The notes beneath the pieces are model-generated. The model worked only from the letters and a program-made list of their open reading frames with translations. It was not told where the DNA came from and did no database searches. From Penaeus vannamei (lineage: Eukaryota > Arthropoda > Malacostraca > Decapoda > Penaeidae): DNA of 10,000 bases. Of the stretch, positions 1-7,638 are shown one piece after another. The stretch covers positions 16,565,013-16,575,012 of the forward strand of contig NC_091552.1 in NCBI RefSeq assembly GCF_042767895.1. The letters are read 5' to 3'. How positions within the stretch are numbered: position 1 is the first letter of the stretch; each line of letters starts with the position of its first letter. The position numbers were made by a program, and so were the translations under genes.

Positions 1-1242
1 GAACAGTTCAGTGTGAACATCTCCCTGTTCACTGTTCCCCCAAAGCTCTTGGATTATGTGTTCTTAGACGAACAGGAATTATATAAGTATTGTTCTTTCA
101 CATACAGTAGGACGGCAACAAACATTTCTTGTGTATCTTGAATAAAGAGAGAGCGTGTTTTTGTGGTACGACGACAGAGAGCGTTTCAAGCTGACTTCAA
201 CACTATAATTAGGTTTATGTATACTTAGTACAAATACACAGAGTTTCAAACTGCGCAATGTACGGGAGAAAATGCAAAATCCTCACCATTATATACATAC
301 CTGTCTTCACAGAGGACCCGCTCTTGGGGAGAGGTTAGTTAGCGAATGCCAAATAGAAGAAGAAGCAGAAGAAAACTTAAAAAAAAAAAAGAGATACCAG
401 TAAGATTGAAACAATTTGTACTCTTCCCGCGAAAGCACGCCCAAGAATTTTACAGTAACCAGGCTTGAAAGGATTGCTGTTGATAATCACTCATAGATCT
501 TCTTGTTTATTGTGGATCCGAAGAGACTACAAAGAAGCGTTTCTCTCTGGCAATTTGCCATTTTTTTCTAGATTTGTCAAGTTCATTTACGTGTCTAAGT
601 ACATGTATATATCCTTGTTTCTTTTCTAACTTTACACTCGACACTGGAACTAAGGAGGAAATCATTCTATCAGTTTTGTACAAAGAGTGATAACCAATAT
701 GCTATTCCCTTAAAAAAAGATCTATCGTTTGTACTGTTATTTCACGGTTGAATCTCCCCCTTAATATATGTATATCAGATTCAGTGTTCAAGCGAATTGT
801 AAGTGACACATCTTGTGGACTCTGCAAAGGATATTTTGCACGAAATTTGTAATCATATCGATCCCTCTTTGCTTTCCTCTACAAGTTTGTGATAACGATA
901 TAAAACAAAAACAAAAAAGAGAGAGAGAAAGAGCATGAACAAACTAAAACTAAAAGCCAAATCAAAGTAAAAATGCCCACAAATGAGTCACAAGGAACGT
1001 TTCTTAGTACACAAAGGATCCACAGCAACACTTGTGCATATCAACCACGCCACTCAGTCCCCTATACTCCACCTGATGAGTGTCTGACAGACGAGTATGA
1101 TGGCAATAAGTATACTTCAGCCCCTACTTCTTGAGCATTTGGTATGCCCCGTCTCCATGGTATGTAAAGAATCCTCTAAAAAAAAGTAATAAAGATGAAT
1201 AATGAAGTCAGTAATGAAAGTAGTTTGGAGAAAAATATATAC
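1..1242. other. AT-rich non-coding stretch
   Basis: No convincing reading frame was seen on either strand. The stretch contains a 12-base A run (379-390), a short GA run near 920-931, and scattered AATAAA hexamers (for example 141-146) that are expected by chance in AT-rich DNA. The first 37 bases can fold: GAACAGT at 1-7 pairs with ACTGTTC at 31-37, with a possible inner stem at 15-18 and 27-30. This may continue beyond the window edge. It is probably intergenic or intronic. Confidence 0.6.
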
Positions 1243-1365
1243 TTCATCAACTGCCTCCCTCAAGTCTCTTCGTTTGTGCGTTTGTTTGTTTGAAGTGTTT
1301 CCCGCTTGAGGTGACATGCGTCCGGTCGAAGGAAGGGGCATGCCGGATTTCTGAAGTGTAGCGGG
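1243..1365 (-). CDS. candidate internal exon, unknown protein
   Basis: On the minus strand this 123-base segment (41 codons) is open. It begins right after an acceptor-like TTTAACACAG and ends right before a donor-like GTATAT. Both edges fall exactly between codons, so it would be a symmetric phase 0-0 exon. The encoded peptide is polar and basic: KSGMPLPSTGRMSPQAG lies at residues 6-22, a basic HKRRDLRE stretch at about 30-37, and it ends AVDE. The Ser-Gly-Met-Pro-x-Pro-Ser pattern resembles the Ser/Pro-rich linkers of cytoskeletal proteins, but this is only a resemblance. The frame also extends upstream to an ATG at 1380, so it could be a first coding exon. Beyond 1243 the frame turns hydrophobic and AT-rich, like intron. 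No family is recognised, and the donor is not a strong consensus. Confidence 0.33.
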
Positions 1366-1380
1366 CTGTGTTAAAGACAT

Positions 1381-1798
1381 TATGTTGCACTCACTCGAAA
1401 TACTTCTATTACCGTATATAAATATAAATATTACGTAGCACTCAATAGCAATAATAAGGAAAGAGCTTCGTTATAAAAGTTTCAAAGTAGTCTGAGCAAT
1501 TAGCTTATCAAAATATTAAAAAAATAAAAAACGCGTAGAGTACGACAATACGAAATATTATCAAAATCTCTTAGATTTTGTAAAAAATAATAACAAATCT
1601 ATTCAACAATGGAAAAAATATAGGTATAACCTGTCAGTCTATAGTAGTTTTTTCTGATATCAATATTTTAAATGTCCTGTATATGACAAACTTTGCATGA
1701 AGTCTATGTTGCATATTGACAGATTTTTGTATTGAACAAAAAACAAAATATTATATAACTGTGAGATTCTAACTGACTGCACTTGATATTAGAGAGGG
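1381..1798. other. AT-rich non-coding stretch
   Basis: Very AT-rich sequence with short A and T runs and no supportable reading frame, RNA gene or mobile element. It lies between two candidate minus-strand exonic segments and would be intron if those belong to one gene. Confidence 0.6.
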
Positions 1799-1950
1799 TT
1801 CTTTTGCCGCGTCGCCCGGCAGTCGCTGGCACGGGTCGCGGGGGTCGAGGCCCAGGACGGCAGAGGCGCGCCGGCCAAGGCGGCTCGCGTCCGGTTCTTC
1901 TTAGTTCTAGCTTGGGCCTGCTCGCCTGCTCGCGCGCTGGAGGTGAAATG
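1799..1950. other. GC- and CpG-rich island, possible minus-strand exon
   Basis: A sharp block of GC-rich, CpG-rich sequence inside AT-rich surroundings. On the minus strand an acceptor-like CACCTCCAG ends at 1937, and a frame opens from 1936 with many C or G third positions. The peptide is rich in Arg, Pro and Ala, starting REQASRPKLELRRTGRE. No clear donor follows: GTGCAG near 1758 and GTTAGA are weak. The plus strand is also open from about 1793 to 2072, with a donor-like GGAG/GTGAAA at 1940. Openness on both strands is expected of GC-rich DNA, so the block could equally be a CpG island, a promoter or an untranslated exon. No protein family is recognised. Confidence 0.3.
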
Positions 1951-3321
1951 TTCAATGAATAATTGTCCTTTGATTATCGTTTCTCTTTTTTCTCCTTTCG
2001 TTTTGGAAGTCTCTGAGAACGAATGCGGAATGGTCCCGTTGCGAGATCGAGCGGGAAACTTCACCTACGCATAACGTACTTCATTCGCTGTAAAATGATA
2101 TATATTAATAGACTGTTTTTAGATACAGAGACAGAATCAGCTGGACGCAAAGTGTAGAAGAAAAAATATGCCAAAAAAAAAACAGCGGCTTTTGAATACG
2201 GCTGTATTAATGCTTCTAGGCGGTATATTTTGTGATTTTTTTTTCTGGCGGCCATGTTTCTTATAGCGGGCGAACACCTTTTGAATGCAGTGGAGGTCAG
2301 TTTAACGAACTTTATCGTACATCAGTGATTAAGATAGTCTTTTAGCTTCGTCCACTGCATCCGAAACCCTTCGCTTAAAACGGAAATTCACCCAAAGAAC
2401 AATAAGAATCACTAACGATGTGCCCAGTTTAAAAAAGAAGAAAATTGTAGAACGCGTGATTCTTTTTAACTTTTTTTTTTTTTTTACTAACAACAAATTT
2501 CATCACTAACGATTTCTCAAGCCCTCCCGCATGTTCTTTGCGGTTTTCCAGATCTCCATTTTCGACTTAACCCCCCCCCCCCCTCAAGAAGATACACACC
2601 ACTTTACAAATATATATATATAAAAAAACGAACAAATCTACTTCATCCTATGTGTGACATTATCATTTGGAGATATTTTTGGTACATAATATTCTGCGTG
2701 AATTCAGCAGAGTCGATGCGCTGTGCTATGAACACTTCTCTACAGCCCGTGTTGTTGTCCCACTTAAGTCTAAATTAAAACAATAGCTTGGTTCTCTCTG
2801 TTCATTTTGTTCAGATTTTGTTCACAGAATATACTCGATATATCAAAAAAAGTCAGATTTCTGGAAGCTATGCCAATTCGAACGATGCGTAAAGAGTCTG
2901 AATGAAATATTTGTTATCGTATTTTTCTTTTCTCTTTTTGAGAGTAGATACGCGCTGTACCAACAACGTTCATTCTAGGTTCAAACAGAATCCGAGTCGT
3001 TGCAAAAGCTCAGACAAAATCGATTATACAAAACAATTCGTTGGTTCACTTGTTAATCTTTACCTTGTGCAAATCTGATTGGATATTGACACCCATGCCA
3101 CGAAACCCTTTCCTTACTCAAATTGGCCGCGTTTCGTTCGCCAGTAGGTGTCAACCGGCTGGAGGTTCTGTTCGTACACAGCTAGATATGTGAGTGAAAC
3201 TGAATATTGTGAAAATATCTTTGTCTGAAATGAACAATAATGCATTTTCCTTTGACTGTTTACATACAGCAAATTCTGTATGTTTATACGAGTATGAATA
3301 TACATATAAATATACATATGT
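1951..3321. other. AT-rich non-coding stretch with homopolymers
   Basis: No supportable gene. It holds a 15-base T run (2471-2485) and a 13-base C run (2571-2583). It also holds a 10-base perfect inverted repeat, ATGCAGTGGA at 2285-2294 and TCCACTGCAT at 2351-2360, whose 56-base interior does not obviously fold. A minus-strand 64-codon frame starting at an ATG (2255) owes its hydrophobic core to A/T runs and is not called a gene. The end grades into TATA-rich sequence leading to the (TA)n array. Confidence 0.6.
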
Positions 3322-3325
3322 TTAT

Positions 3326-3390
<65 letters not shown>

Positions 3391-3391
3391 G

Positions 3392-3443
<52 letters not shown>

Positions 3444-3534
3444 GTATATATATGTATATATATATATATATGTTTATATATATATATATAATATATGTAT
3501 ATATATGTATATATATATATATATATATGTATAT

Positions 3535-3595
<61 letters not shown>
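3322..3595. repeat. (TA)n microsatellite with 53-base substructure
   Basis: An almost pure TA dinucleotide array, entered through a few TACA units. It is interrupted at intervals by TAATATATGTATATA segments, GT-containing steps (ATGTAT, ATGTTTATA) and one TATCATAT. The TAATATATG interruptions begin at 3383, 3436 and 3489, exactly 53 bases apart, so part of the array grew by duplication of a longer block and not only by slippage. Tyr/Ile-rich reading frames across it on both strands are artefacts. Length in such arrays is unstable and prone to assembly error. Confidence 0.95.
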
Positions 3596-3596
<1 letters not shown>

Positions 3597-3613
3597 GATG
3601 CCCGATCTCTTAC

Positions 3614-3725
3614 GTATATTTAGTTGTAAATAGCTAGGCAGTTCCAGCCCGCCTGCGTCCCCGGTCAGTCCTCGCCCGACCGCTGCCTCCGTCTCGCCGC
3701 CCAGCGACCCTGGCTCGGGGCCTCT
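3614..3725 (-). CDS. candidate exon, unknown protein (minus strand)
   Basis: A GC-rich open segment of 112 bases. On the minus strand it follows an acceptor-like GGCTCACAG and ends at ATAC/GTAAGA, a good donor match, with the (TA)n array starting shortly inside the putative intron. The frame enters in phase 0 and leaves in phase 1. The peptide is Gly/Glu-rich, beginning RGPEPGSLGGETEAAVGRG and ending in SYLQLNI. Third codon positions are mostly G or C, unlike the flanks. No domain is recognised. It may instead be a CpG-rich untranslated exon. Confidence 0.3.
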
Positions 3726-3803
3726 CTGTGAGCCGGCAACACTAAATGTAATCACACTCGTGTTCCGACATGGAATAGTTGATCAATAAAATCCTCTCTA
3801 ACG

Positions 3804-3985
3804 TCATTTCCTCGTGGTTTCGTTCTCTACATCAGGCGCGGGCGTCACAGACAGGCTCTCCGGTCGCGGCGCCCAGGGTTGCGTCACGGCGCGGCGCAGC
3901 GTTGCCAGCGCGGTGGTCGTAACTGACGCGAGGTCTGAGTTATAGCCGGGCGCTGGCGGGCGGCGCCTCGGGAGCCTGGCGAACA
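3804..3985 (-). CDS. candidate exon, unknown protein (minus strand)
   Basis: A GC-rich block on the minus strand, preceded by a pyrimidine-rich acceptor-like TTATTTTTGTTCCAG that ends at 3986. The frame reads FARLPRRRPPAPGYNSDLAS and continues Ala/Thr/Arg-rich to a stop at 3804. A weak donor-like GAT/GTAGAG lies at about 3829-3830 in phase 0, which would join in frame to the candidate exon at 3725-3614 across an intron of about 104 bases. No family is recognised. CpG richness and low complexity make a promoter or 5' untranslated region a real alternative. Confidence 0.25.
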
Positions 3986-4829
3986 CTGGAACAAAAATAA
4001 CCTGAACACACACAGTTACACATGTAACAAACGAAACACTAACCGTACTGCTAGCAACATAGATTTACTCCTGATGATACATGTTCAGCCATGACGCAAA
4101 ATGTGATACAGAAACTCTCATGGTCACTCCAACTAATCATAGTCTATAGATCATATCACTATTACCTGCAGCGATCTCACTAGTGATGGTATCAATCCAT
4201 GCCAGCCTCGGCTTGTCACAGAGTCAGCGGCACATGTAACATCATACTTCCAGCATTGTAGTAAGAGCATCGTACTCGTGCAATGGCGAAGTAATGCTTG
4301 CAGACGGAGTTTGTAAATAACAGGTCTTTACAGCTATCACTGATATAATATTTATACTGGTAGACCAATAATTGCACTGCATCTTGGCAGTGATAGTCAC
4401 AGTGATATGTCCCAGACCCAGTCCTCCGCACTTTGTGACAATGTTGACAGCATGCAAAAATGATGCCGAAGCGTCGCCAGTCTACTGCGGTGACGGAATA
4501 ACCCGCCCATGCAATAGCAAGCCAAGATGCTGCTATACAGGGTTTTCATCATAGTGATGCGAACACAGAGGGAACACCGCTGCAGGGTTCCCTTGTCACA
4601 CGAGGCGAGCACACCGCAGTGGTGCCAACGCGCCAGAACACAACACTGATGCCAGCACACGACCCGTATTGATGAGGCCGACACACAGAGCCACGACCAA
4701 GATGGTGCAAACACATAGGATCATCAATACACAATAACACATAGGACAATGACCGTTACTACATATATGAAAAATAATAAAACAGAGGGCATAATATATA
4801 AGACCAAACACTTTACATTAAAAAACTAA
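3986..4829. other. non-coding stretch of mixed composition
   Basis: No supportable gene. Base composition is less AT-rich than elsewhere, especially 4430-4720, where several overlapping minus-strand frames are open. They are Cys/Ser-rich, mutually overlapping, and the longest (4397-4714) starts at GTG and shows no domain, so they are not called. No tRNA, SINE promoter box or terminal inverted repeat was recognised. Confidence 0.55.
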
Positions 4830-4851
4830 CAATAATAATAATAATAATAAT
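4830..4851. repeat. (AAT)n microsatellite
   Basis: About seven uninterrupted AAT units. It lies in AT-rich sequence with no gene nearby. Confidence 0.9.
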
Positions 4852-5270
4852 GCTGTTTTAATCTTTACTGTCACAAACTTTTTCCAGGATTTAAATCATT
4901 AATTATTATTTTAAAAGCTTATAAATGTTTCACCTTGCCTTCATGACGCATATAAGCTGCACTGCAATGCTTGTTGATCCGTATTTTGGGCAAAAAGAGG
5001 TCGTCAGTTTGTGTCTAGAATAGTCCAGAAGCTTCAATGAAAGCTTAGTGATGGGGCGAGGAAAACAATGGAAGCTATATACATAAATATATAAAGATAT
5101 ATATATATTCTTTTGTGCCTCCTTCCGCCCAAAATATGGAGTATCTCACACGTCCACGATTTCTGTGTTTCTCTTGTAATATTACTGATATATTTGCAAA
5201 TCTTGTACACCTTGTTTCACAAAAATAAAGAAACTACATAACACACCGGCATATTTCATTGCAACCCAAG
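4852..5270. other. AT-rich non-coding stretch
   Basis: AT-rich sequence with a short (TA)n run near 5085-5109. No reading frame, RNA gene or transposon end could be supported. Confidence 0.6.
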
Positions 5271-5398
5271 ATTCACTCATCGCAAAGTCCCAGGTCAGAC
5301 TCCTTCTCAACGACGCTGCTCCCAACAACAGCTGGCATCGGATGGGGTCGAAGTCGGACGGGAAGAGACCTGACCCCCACCGCTTCGGCCAGTGGTTA
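5271..5398 (+). CDS. candidate exon or coding-like segment, unknown protein
   Basis: A 128-base GC-rich segment between AT-rich flanks. On the plus strand it follows an acceptor-like CATTGCAACCCAAG and ends at GGTTA/GTAAGC, a good donor match. The open frame reads SLIAKSQVRLLLNDAAPNNS, then WHRMGSKSDGKRPDPHRFGQ, and ends WL, with many C or G third positions. The minus strand is also open here and equally rich in C/G third positions (it includes GLFPSDFDPIRCQLLLGAAS), but its apparent start is GTG and it has no good splice edges. It could be a real exon, a piece of a dispersed repeat, or a pseudogene fragment. No family is recognised on either strand. The minisatellite starts 22 bases after the donor. 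Confidence 0.3.
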
Positions 5399-5420
5399 GT
5401 AAGCACGTTTTTTGCCACTT

Positions 5421-5980
5421 GGATTTAGGACCAACTCTCGTAATGGATATAGGACCAACTCTCGTAATGGATATTTAAAGGACCAACTCTCGTAATGGAT
5501 ATAGGACCAACTCTCGTAATGGATATAGGACCAACTCTCGTAATGGATATAGGACCAACTCTCGTAATGGATATAGGACCAACTCTCGTAATGGATATAG
5601 GACCAACTCTCGTAATGGATATAGGACCAACTCTCGTAATGGATATAGGACCAACTCTCGTAATGGATATTTAAAGGACCAACTCTCGTAATGGATATAG
5701 GACCAACTCTCGTAATGGATATAGGACCAACTCTCGTAATGGATATAGGACCAACTCTCGTAATGGATATAGGACCAACTCTCGTAATGGATATAGGACC
5801 AACTCTCGTAATGGATATAGGACCAACTCTCGTAATGGATATAGGACCAACTCTCGTAATGGATATAGGACCAACTCTCGTAATGGATATAGGACCAACT
5901 CTCGTTATGGATATAGGACCAACTCTCGTAATGGATATAGGACCAACTCTCGTAATGGATATAGGACCAACTCTCGTAAT
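5421..5980. repeat. 24-base minisatellite, 23 tandem copies
   Basis: Twenty-three head-to-tail copies of a 24-base unit that begins GGATATAGGACC and ends TCTCGTAAT. Nineteen copies are identical. Copy 1 (5421-5444) has GGATTT for GGATAT. Copies 3 (5469-5496) and 11 (5665-5692) each carry the same extra TTAA after GGATAT, making them 28 bases. Copy 20 (5885-5908) has CGTTAT for CGTAAT. The total, 23 x 24 + 8, equals the 560 bases observed. Because 24 is divisible by three and the unit has open frames, artefact frames of repeating MDIGPTLV (plus) and VLYPLREL (minus) appear; the 4-base insertions break them. No spacers are present, so it is not a CRISPR array. Confidence 0.98.
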
Positions 5981-6452
5981 CTCAAGGCTACCTCAAGGGA
6001 AAATATCGTGCTTGCAAAGCTTCTTGTTTCTTTCTTACCGGCACAAACGAGAACTAAATTTATTTAGGATCTTATTATTGCAGATATAATTCAACACTGA
6101 TTTAGACTATATATCTTCAACCGTCGGTAGTGACAATACGTCATTTCTTAATAAAGATACTAAATTACATTCCTTTCCCGACTCTTATTATCAGTCTATC
6201 ACTACATATAGCAGAATAACCCACTGAATTCAAAATAATTTATTAAGATATGAAGCAACAGTTTCGAAGTCTTCCTCGATATCATCTGCAGGTAGGGGGG
6301 AGGAAGGTAAGAGGGAGAGGGAGAAGCAACATGGTACAAGAAGAGCGGAGGAGAAGTCAAGTCGCTGGGTGGGGTCATCTGTGAAAAGGTGGCCGGCATA
6401 ACGAAGGATTCAACTAGTCTGCAGCCATGGATAGCAATCGCAGGAAGGATAG
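5981..6452. other. non-coding stretch with a purine-rich tract
   Basis: No supportable gene. A G-rich purine tract lies at about 6291-6328. The minus strand carries an ATG-started frame (6202-6486) that is Pro/Ser-rich opposite this tract and begins inside the left end of the neighbouring MITE-like element. It shows no domain and is not called. Confidence 0.55.
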
Positions 6453-6455
6453 TAA

Positions 6456-6686
6456 AGATGTTGTCACTATAGCACTTTTCCGTCATTTTTTGACAGTTTT
6501 ATTTAACATAAATACAGACATTCTTGAGTATAGCTCTTGATTTGACTATGCTTGGCTGGAAAAGTTGACGGAAAGGTTTTCAGCCGGAAACGATCATTAT
6601 CGTCTGACTGGAAAATCGACAATTCGCTCAAAAAATGACAAAATCTCAAAAAAAATGACAGAAAAACTGCTAGTGTGACAGGACCA
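6456..6686. mobile_element. MITE-like element, inverted ends, TAA flanks
   Basis: A 231-base non-coding element. The left end contains TTGTCACTATAGCACTTTTC followed by CGTCATTTTTTGAC. The right end read in reverse gives CTGTCACACTAGCAGTTTTT followed by CTGTCATTTTTTTTGAG. These align as a degenerate terminal inverted repeat of roughly 45 bases, with the same 12-base distance from the TGTCAC core edge to a flanking TAA on each side (6453-6455 and 6687-6689). A 3-base TAA duplication is typical of the PIF/Harbinger superfamily. The interior is partly palindromic around ACGAT/ATCGT at 6590-6603. It has no coding capacity and would depend on a transposase from elsewhere. The first few bases of the two ends match poorly, so the exact termini are uncertain. 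Confidence 0.6.
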
Positions 6687-6872
6687 TAAGGCTGCTGACC
6701 AATACATTTGATGGTCTCTTTTCTACCGCTAGTTAAAAAGGGCGCTGGATATAGCGGATCTTATCAGATTAGCTTTTACAACAACCAGTTTGTGATATGA
6801 TCCTGTAGCAGGAACGATTTGTCTGCGGTTTCCCAACTTGCTGGTCGCACGGAGCGAAAAGAACCATCGCGT

Positions 6873-7235
6873 ATGCGCGCGATGCCAGCGACAAACATGG
6901 TGCCCACGAGGATTTCCCGCGCGACCCTCCTCTTAAGTATTTTGTCATCTACAGCTGCAATGGAGGCTGAAAGGTTACGTAAACAGCGTATGTGTGTTCG
7001 TTTGGGGTCGCAGAAAAGAAATAGCAGAAGTTTATACCATACTCTGCTGCAGGAACTCCGTTTAGAGGACCATCATGGCTACTACGACTTCATGAGGATG
7101 ACAAGAAATTGTTTTTGTGAATTACTGCAACAAGTGATGCCTCTCATTTGCAAAAGTGATACAAATATGAGGAAGGCAGTAACTCCATGCTTCAGTGCCG
7201 TCCATGTTAATGTTGAGGTGATTTTGGGAAAATAA
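6873..7235 (+). pseudogene. truncated PIF/Harbinger (HARBI1-like) transposase, N-terminal part
   Basis: A 120-residue open frame starting at the first in-frame ATG. A better Kozak-like ATG is at 6897 and another at 6960; the frame is open back to a stop at 6798. Residues about 39-105 match the pattern of the N-terminal region of HARBI1-like nucleases/transposases: RMCVRL, then SLYHTLLQELRLED at 53-66, FMRM at 73-76, FCELLQQVMPLI at 81-92 and KSDTNMRKAVTP at 94-105. In intact relatives this region is followed by an ERLAVTLRFLATG-like segment and the DDE catalytic domain. Here the match stops at KAVTP and the frame ends 15 residues later, with AT-rich DNA beyond. The DDE domain is therefore missing: either internally deleted or on another exon not visible here. 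The protein cannot be catalytically active as seen. A Harbinger-type right end lies downstream at 7574-7600. Confidence 0.8.
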
Positions 7236-7573
7236 ATACAGACGCTTCTTTGAGGAACTTGGAAGACGCGCGCTTAAACAATGATGACGTCACGGTAGCT
7301 CAAATGAATTTCCGTGGAGAAATAATAAGCACACTTTGAAAATATAAATGTATAAATTAAAATATATGTTGATAAAATTATATTGATATAAATATAAAGA
7401 ATTGTTTTTAGGTACGCAGTTGAGTATTTTTTTTCTTTAGCAGACTATAGACTTTCTTGACAAGCCACTTCCCCGATTTGTGAACGATGCATATAGTTCG
7501 CTTCTACATCAGAGGTATTGTCGACTTGGAAGTTGCGGGTAGTGGAAAAGTTCAAGTTTCCGTTGATTTATCG
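7236..7573. other. AT-rich remainder of the Harbinger-like element
   Basis: Lies between the broken transposase frame and the right-end repeat. No DDE-domain coding sequence was found in any frame. It contains a palindromic TGACGTCA (about 7284-7291) and AT-rich sequence, and probably represents the decayed or deleted body and 3' part of the element. Confidence 0.45.
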
Positions 7574-7600
7574 GTGTAAAAACGCTCGTGTGACCGCCCC
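7574..7600. repeat. Harbinger-type terminal inverted repeat (right end)
   Basis: Read in reverse, this end starts GGGGCGGTCACACGAGCG and continues TTTTTACAC, flanked by TAA (plus-strand TTA at 7601-7603). GC-rich termini with a GTCACAC-type core and a 3-base TWA target duplication are characteristic of PIF/Harbinger elements. It is similar in kind to the right end of the MITE-like element upstream (GCTAGTGTGAC versus GCTCGTGTGAC). A matching left end is only weakly visible, at TTA/AAAAGGGCGCTGGATATAGCG (6733-6755). Confidence 0.55.
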
Positions 7601-7638
7601 TTAATGAGAGTTGGATGTGCAGAGCGAAATCCGAACGG

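Noticed and set aside
356..375. AGAAGAAGCAGAAGAAAA shared with 9123-9140
   Set aside because: A purine-rich simple sequence that is likely to recur by chance or slippage.
2061..2255. Minus-strand 64-codon frame with an ATG in good context and a hydrophobic core
   Set aside because: The hydrophobic core comes from A/T homopolymers. There is no domain, no splice signals and no composition change.
2978..2995. GGTTCAAACAGAATCC as a tRNA B box
   Set aside because: It departs from the B-box consensus, and no A box or cloverleaf fits upstream.
3194..3755. Several Tyr/Ile-rich frames on both strands
   Set aside because: Simple translations of the (TA)n array.
4592..4612. TTGTCACACGAGGCGAG as a partner for the Harbinger-type right end at 7600
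   Set aside because: It shares only the 10-base GTCACACGAG, has no flanking TWA trinucleotide in the right place, and lies 3 kb away.
4216..4811. Cluster of overlapping minus-strand frames, including one of 105 codons
   Set aside because: Several frames overlap in different phases, the longest starts at GTG, and no motif is recognisable.
5421..5980. CRISPR array
   Set aside because: The repeats are directly adjacent with no variable spacers, and the context is eukaryotic.
5671..6089. Repeating open frames MDIGPTLV (plus) and VLYPLREL (minus)
   Set aside because: They arise because a 24-base tandem unit without stops is open in phase. The 4-base insertions break the frame and there is no non-repeat domain.
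6291..6328. G-quadruplex candidate
   Set aside because: Only three clear GGG runs are present. The GGGGGG run would have to be split without a loop, so support is weak.
6202..6486. Minus-strand 94-codon frame from an ATG
   Set aside because: It starts inside the inverted end of the MITE-like element, and its Pro/Ser-rich centre is the complement of a purine tract. No domain was seen.
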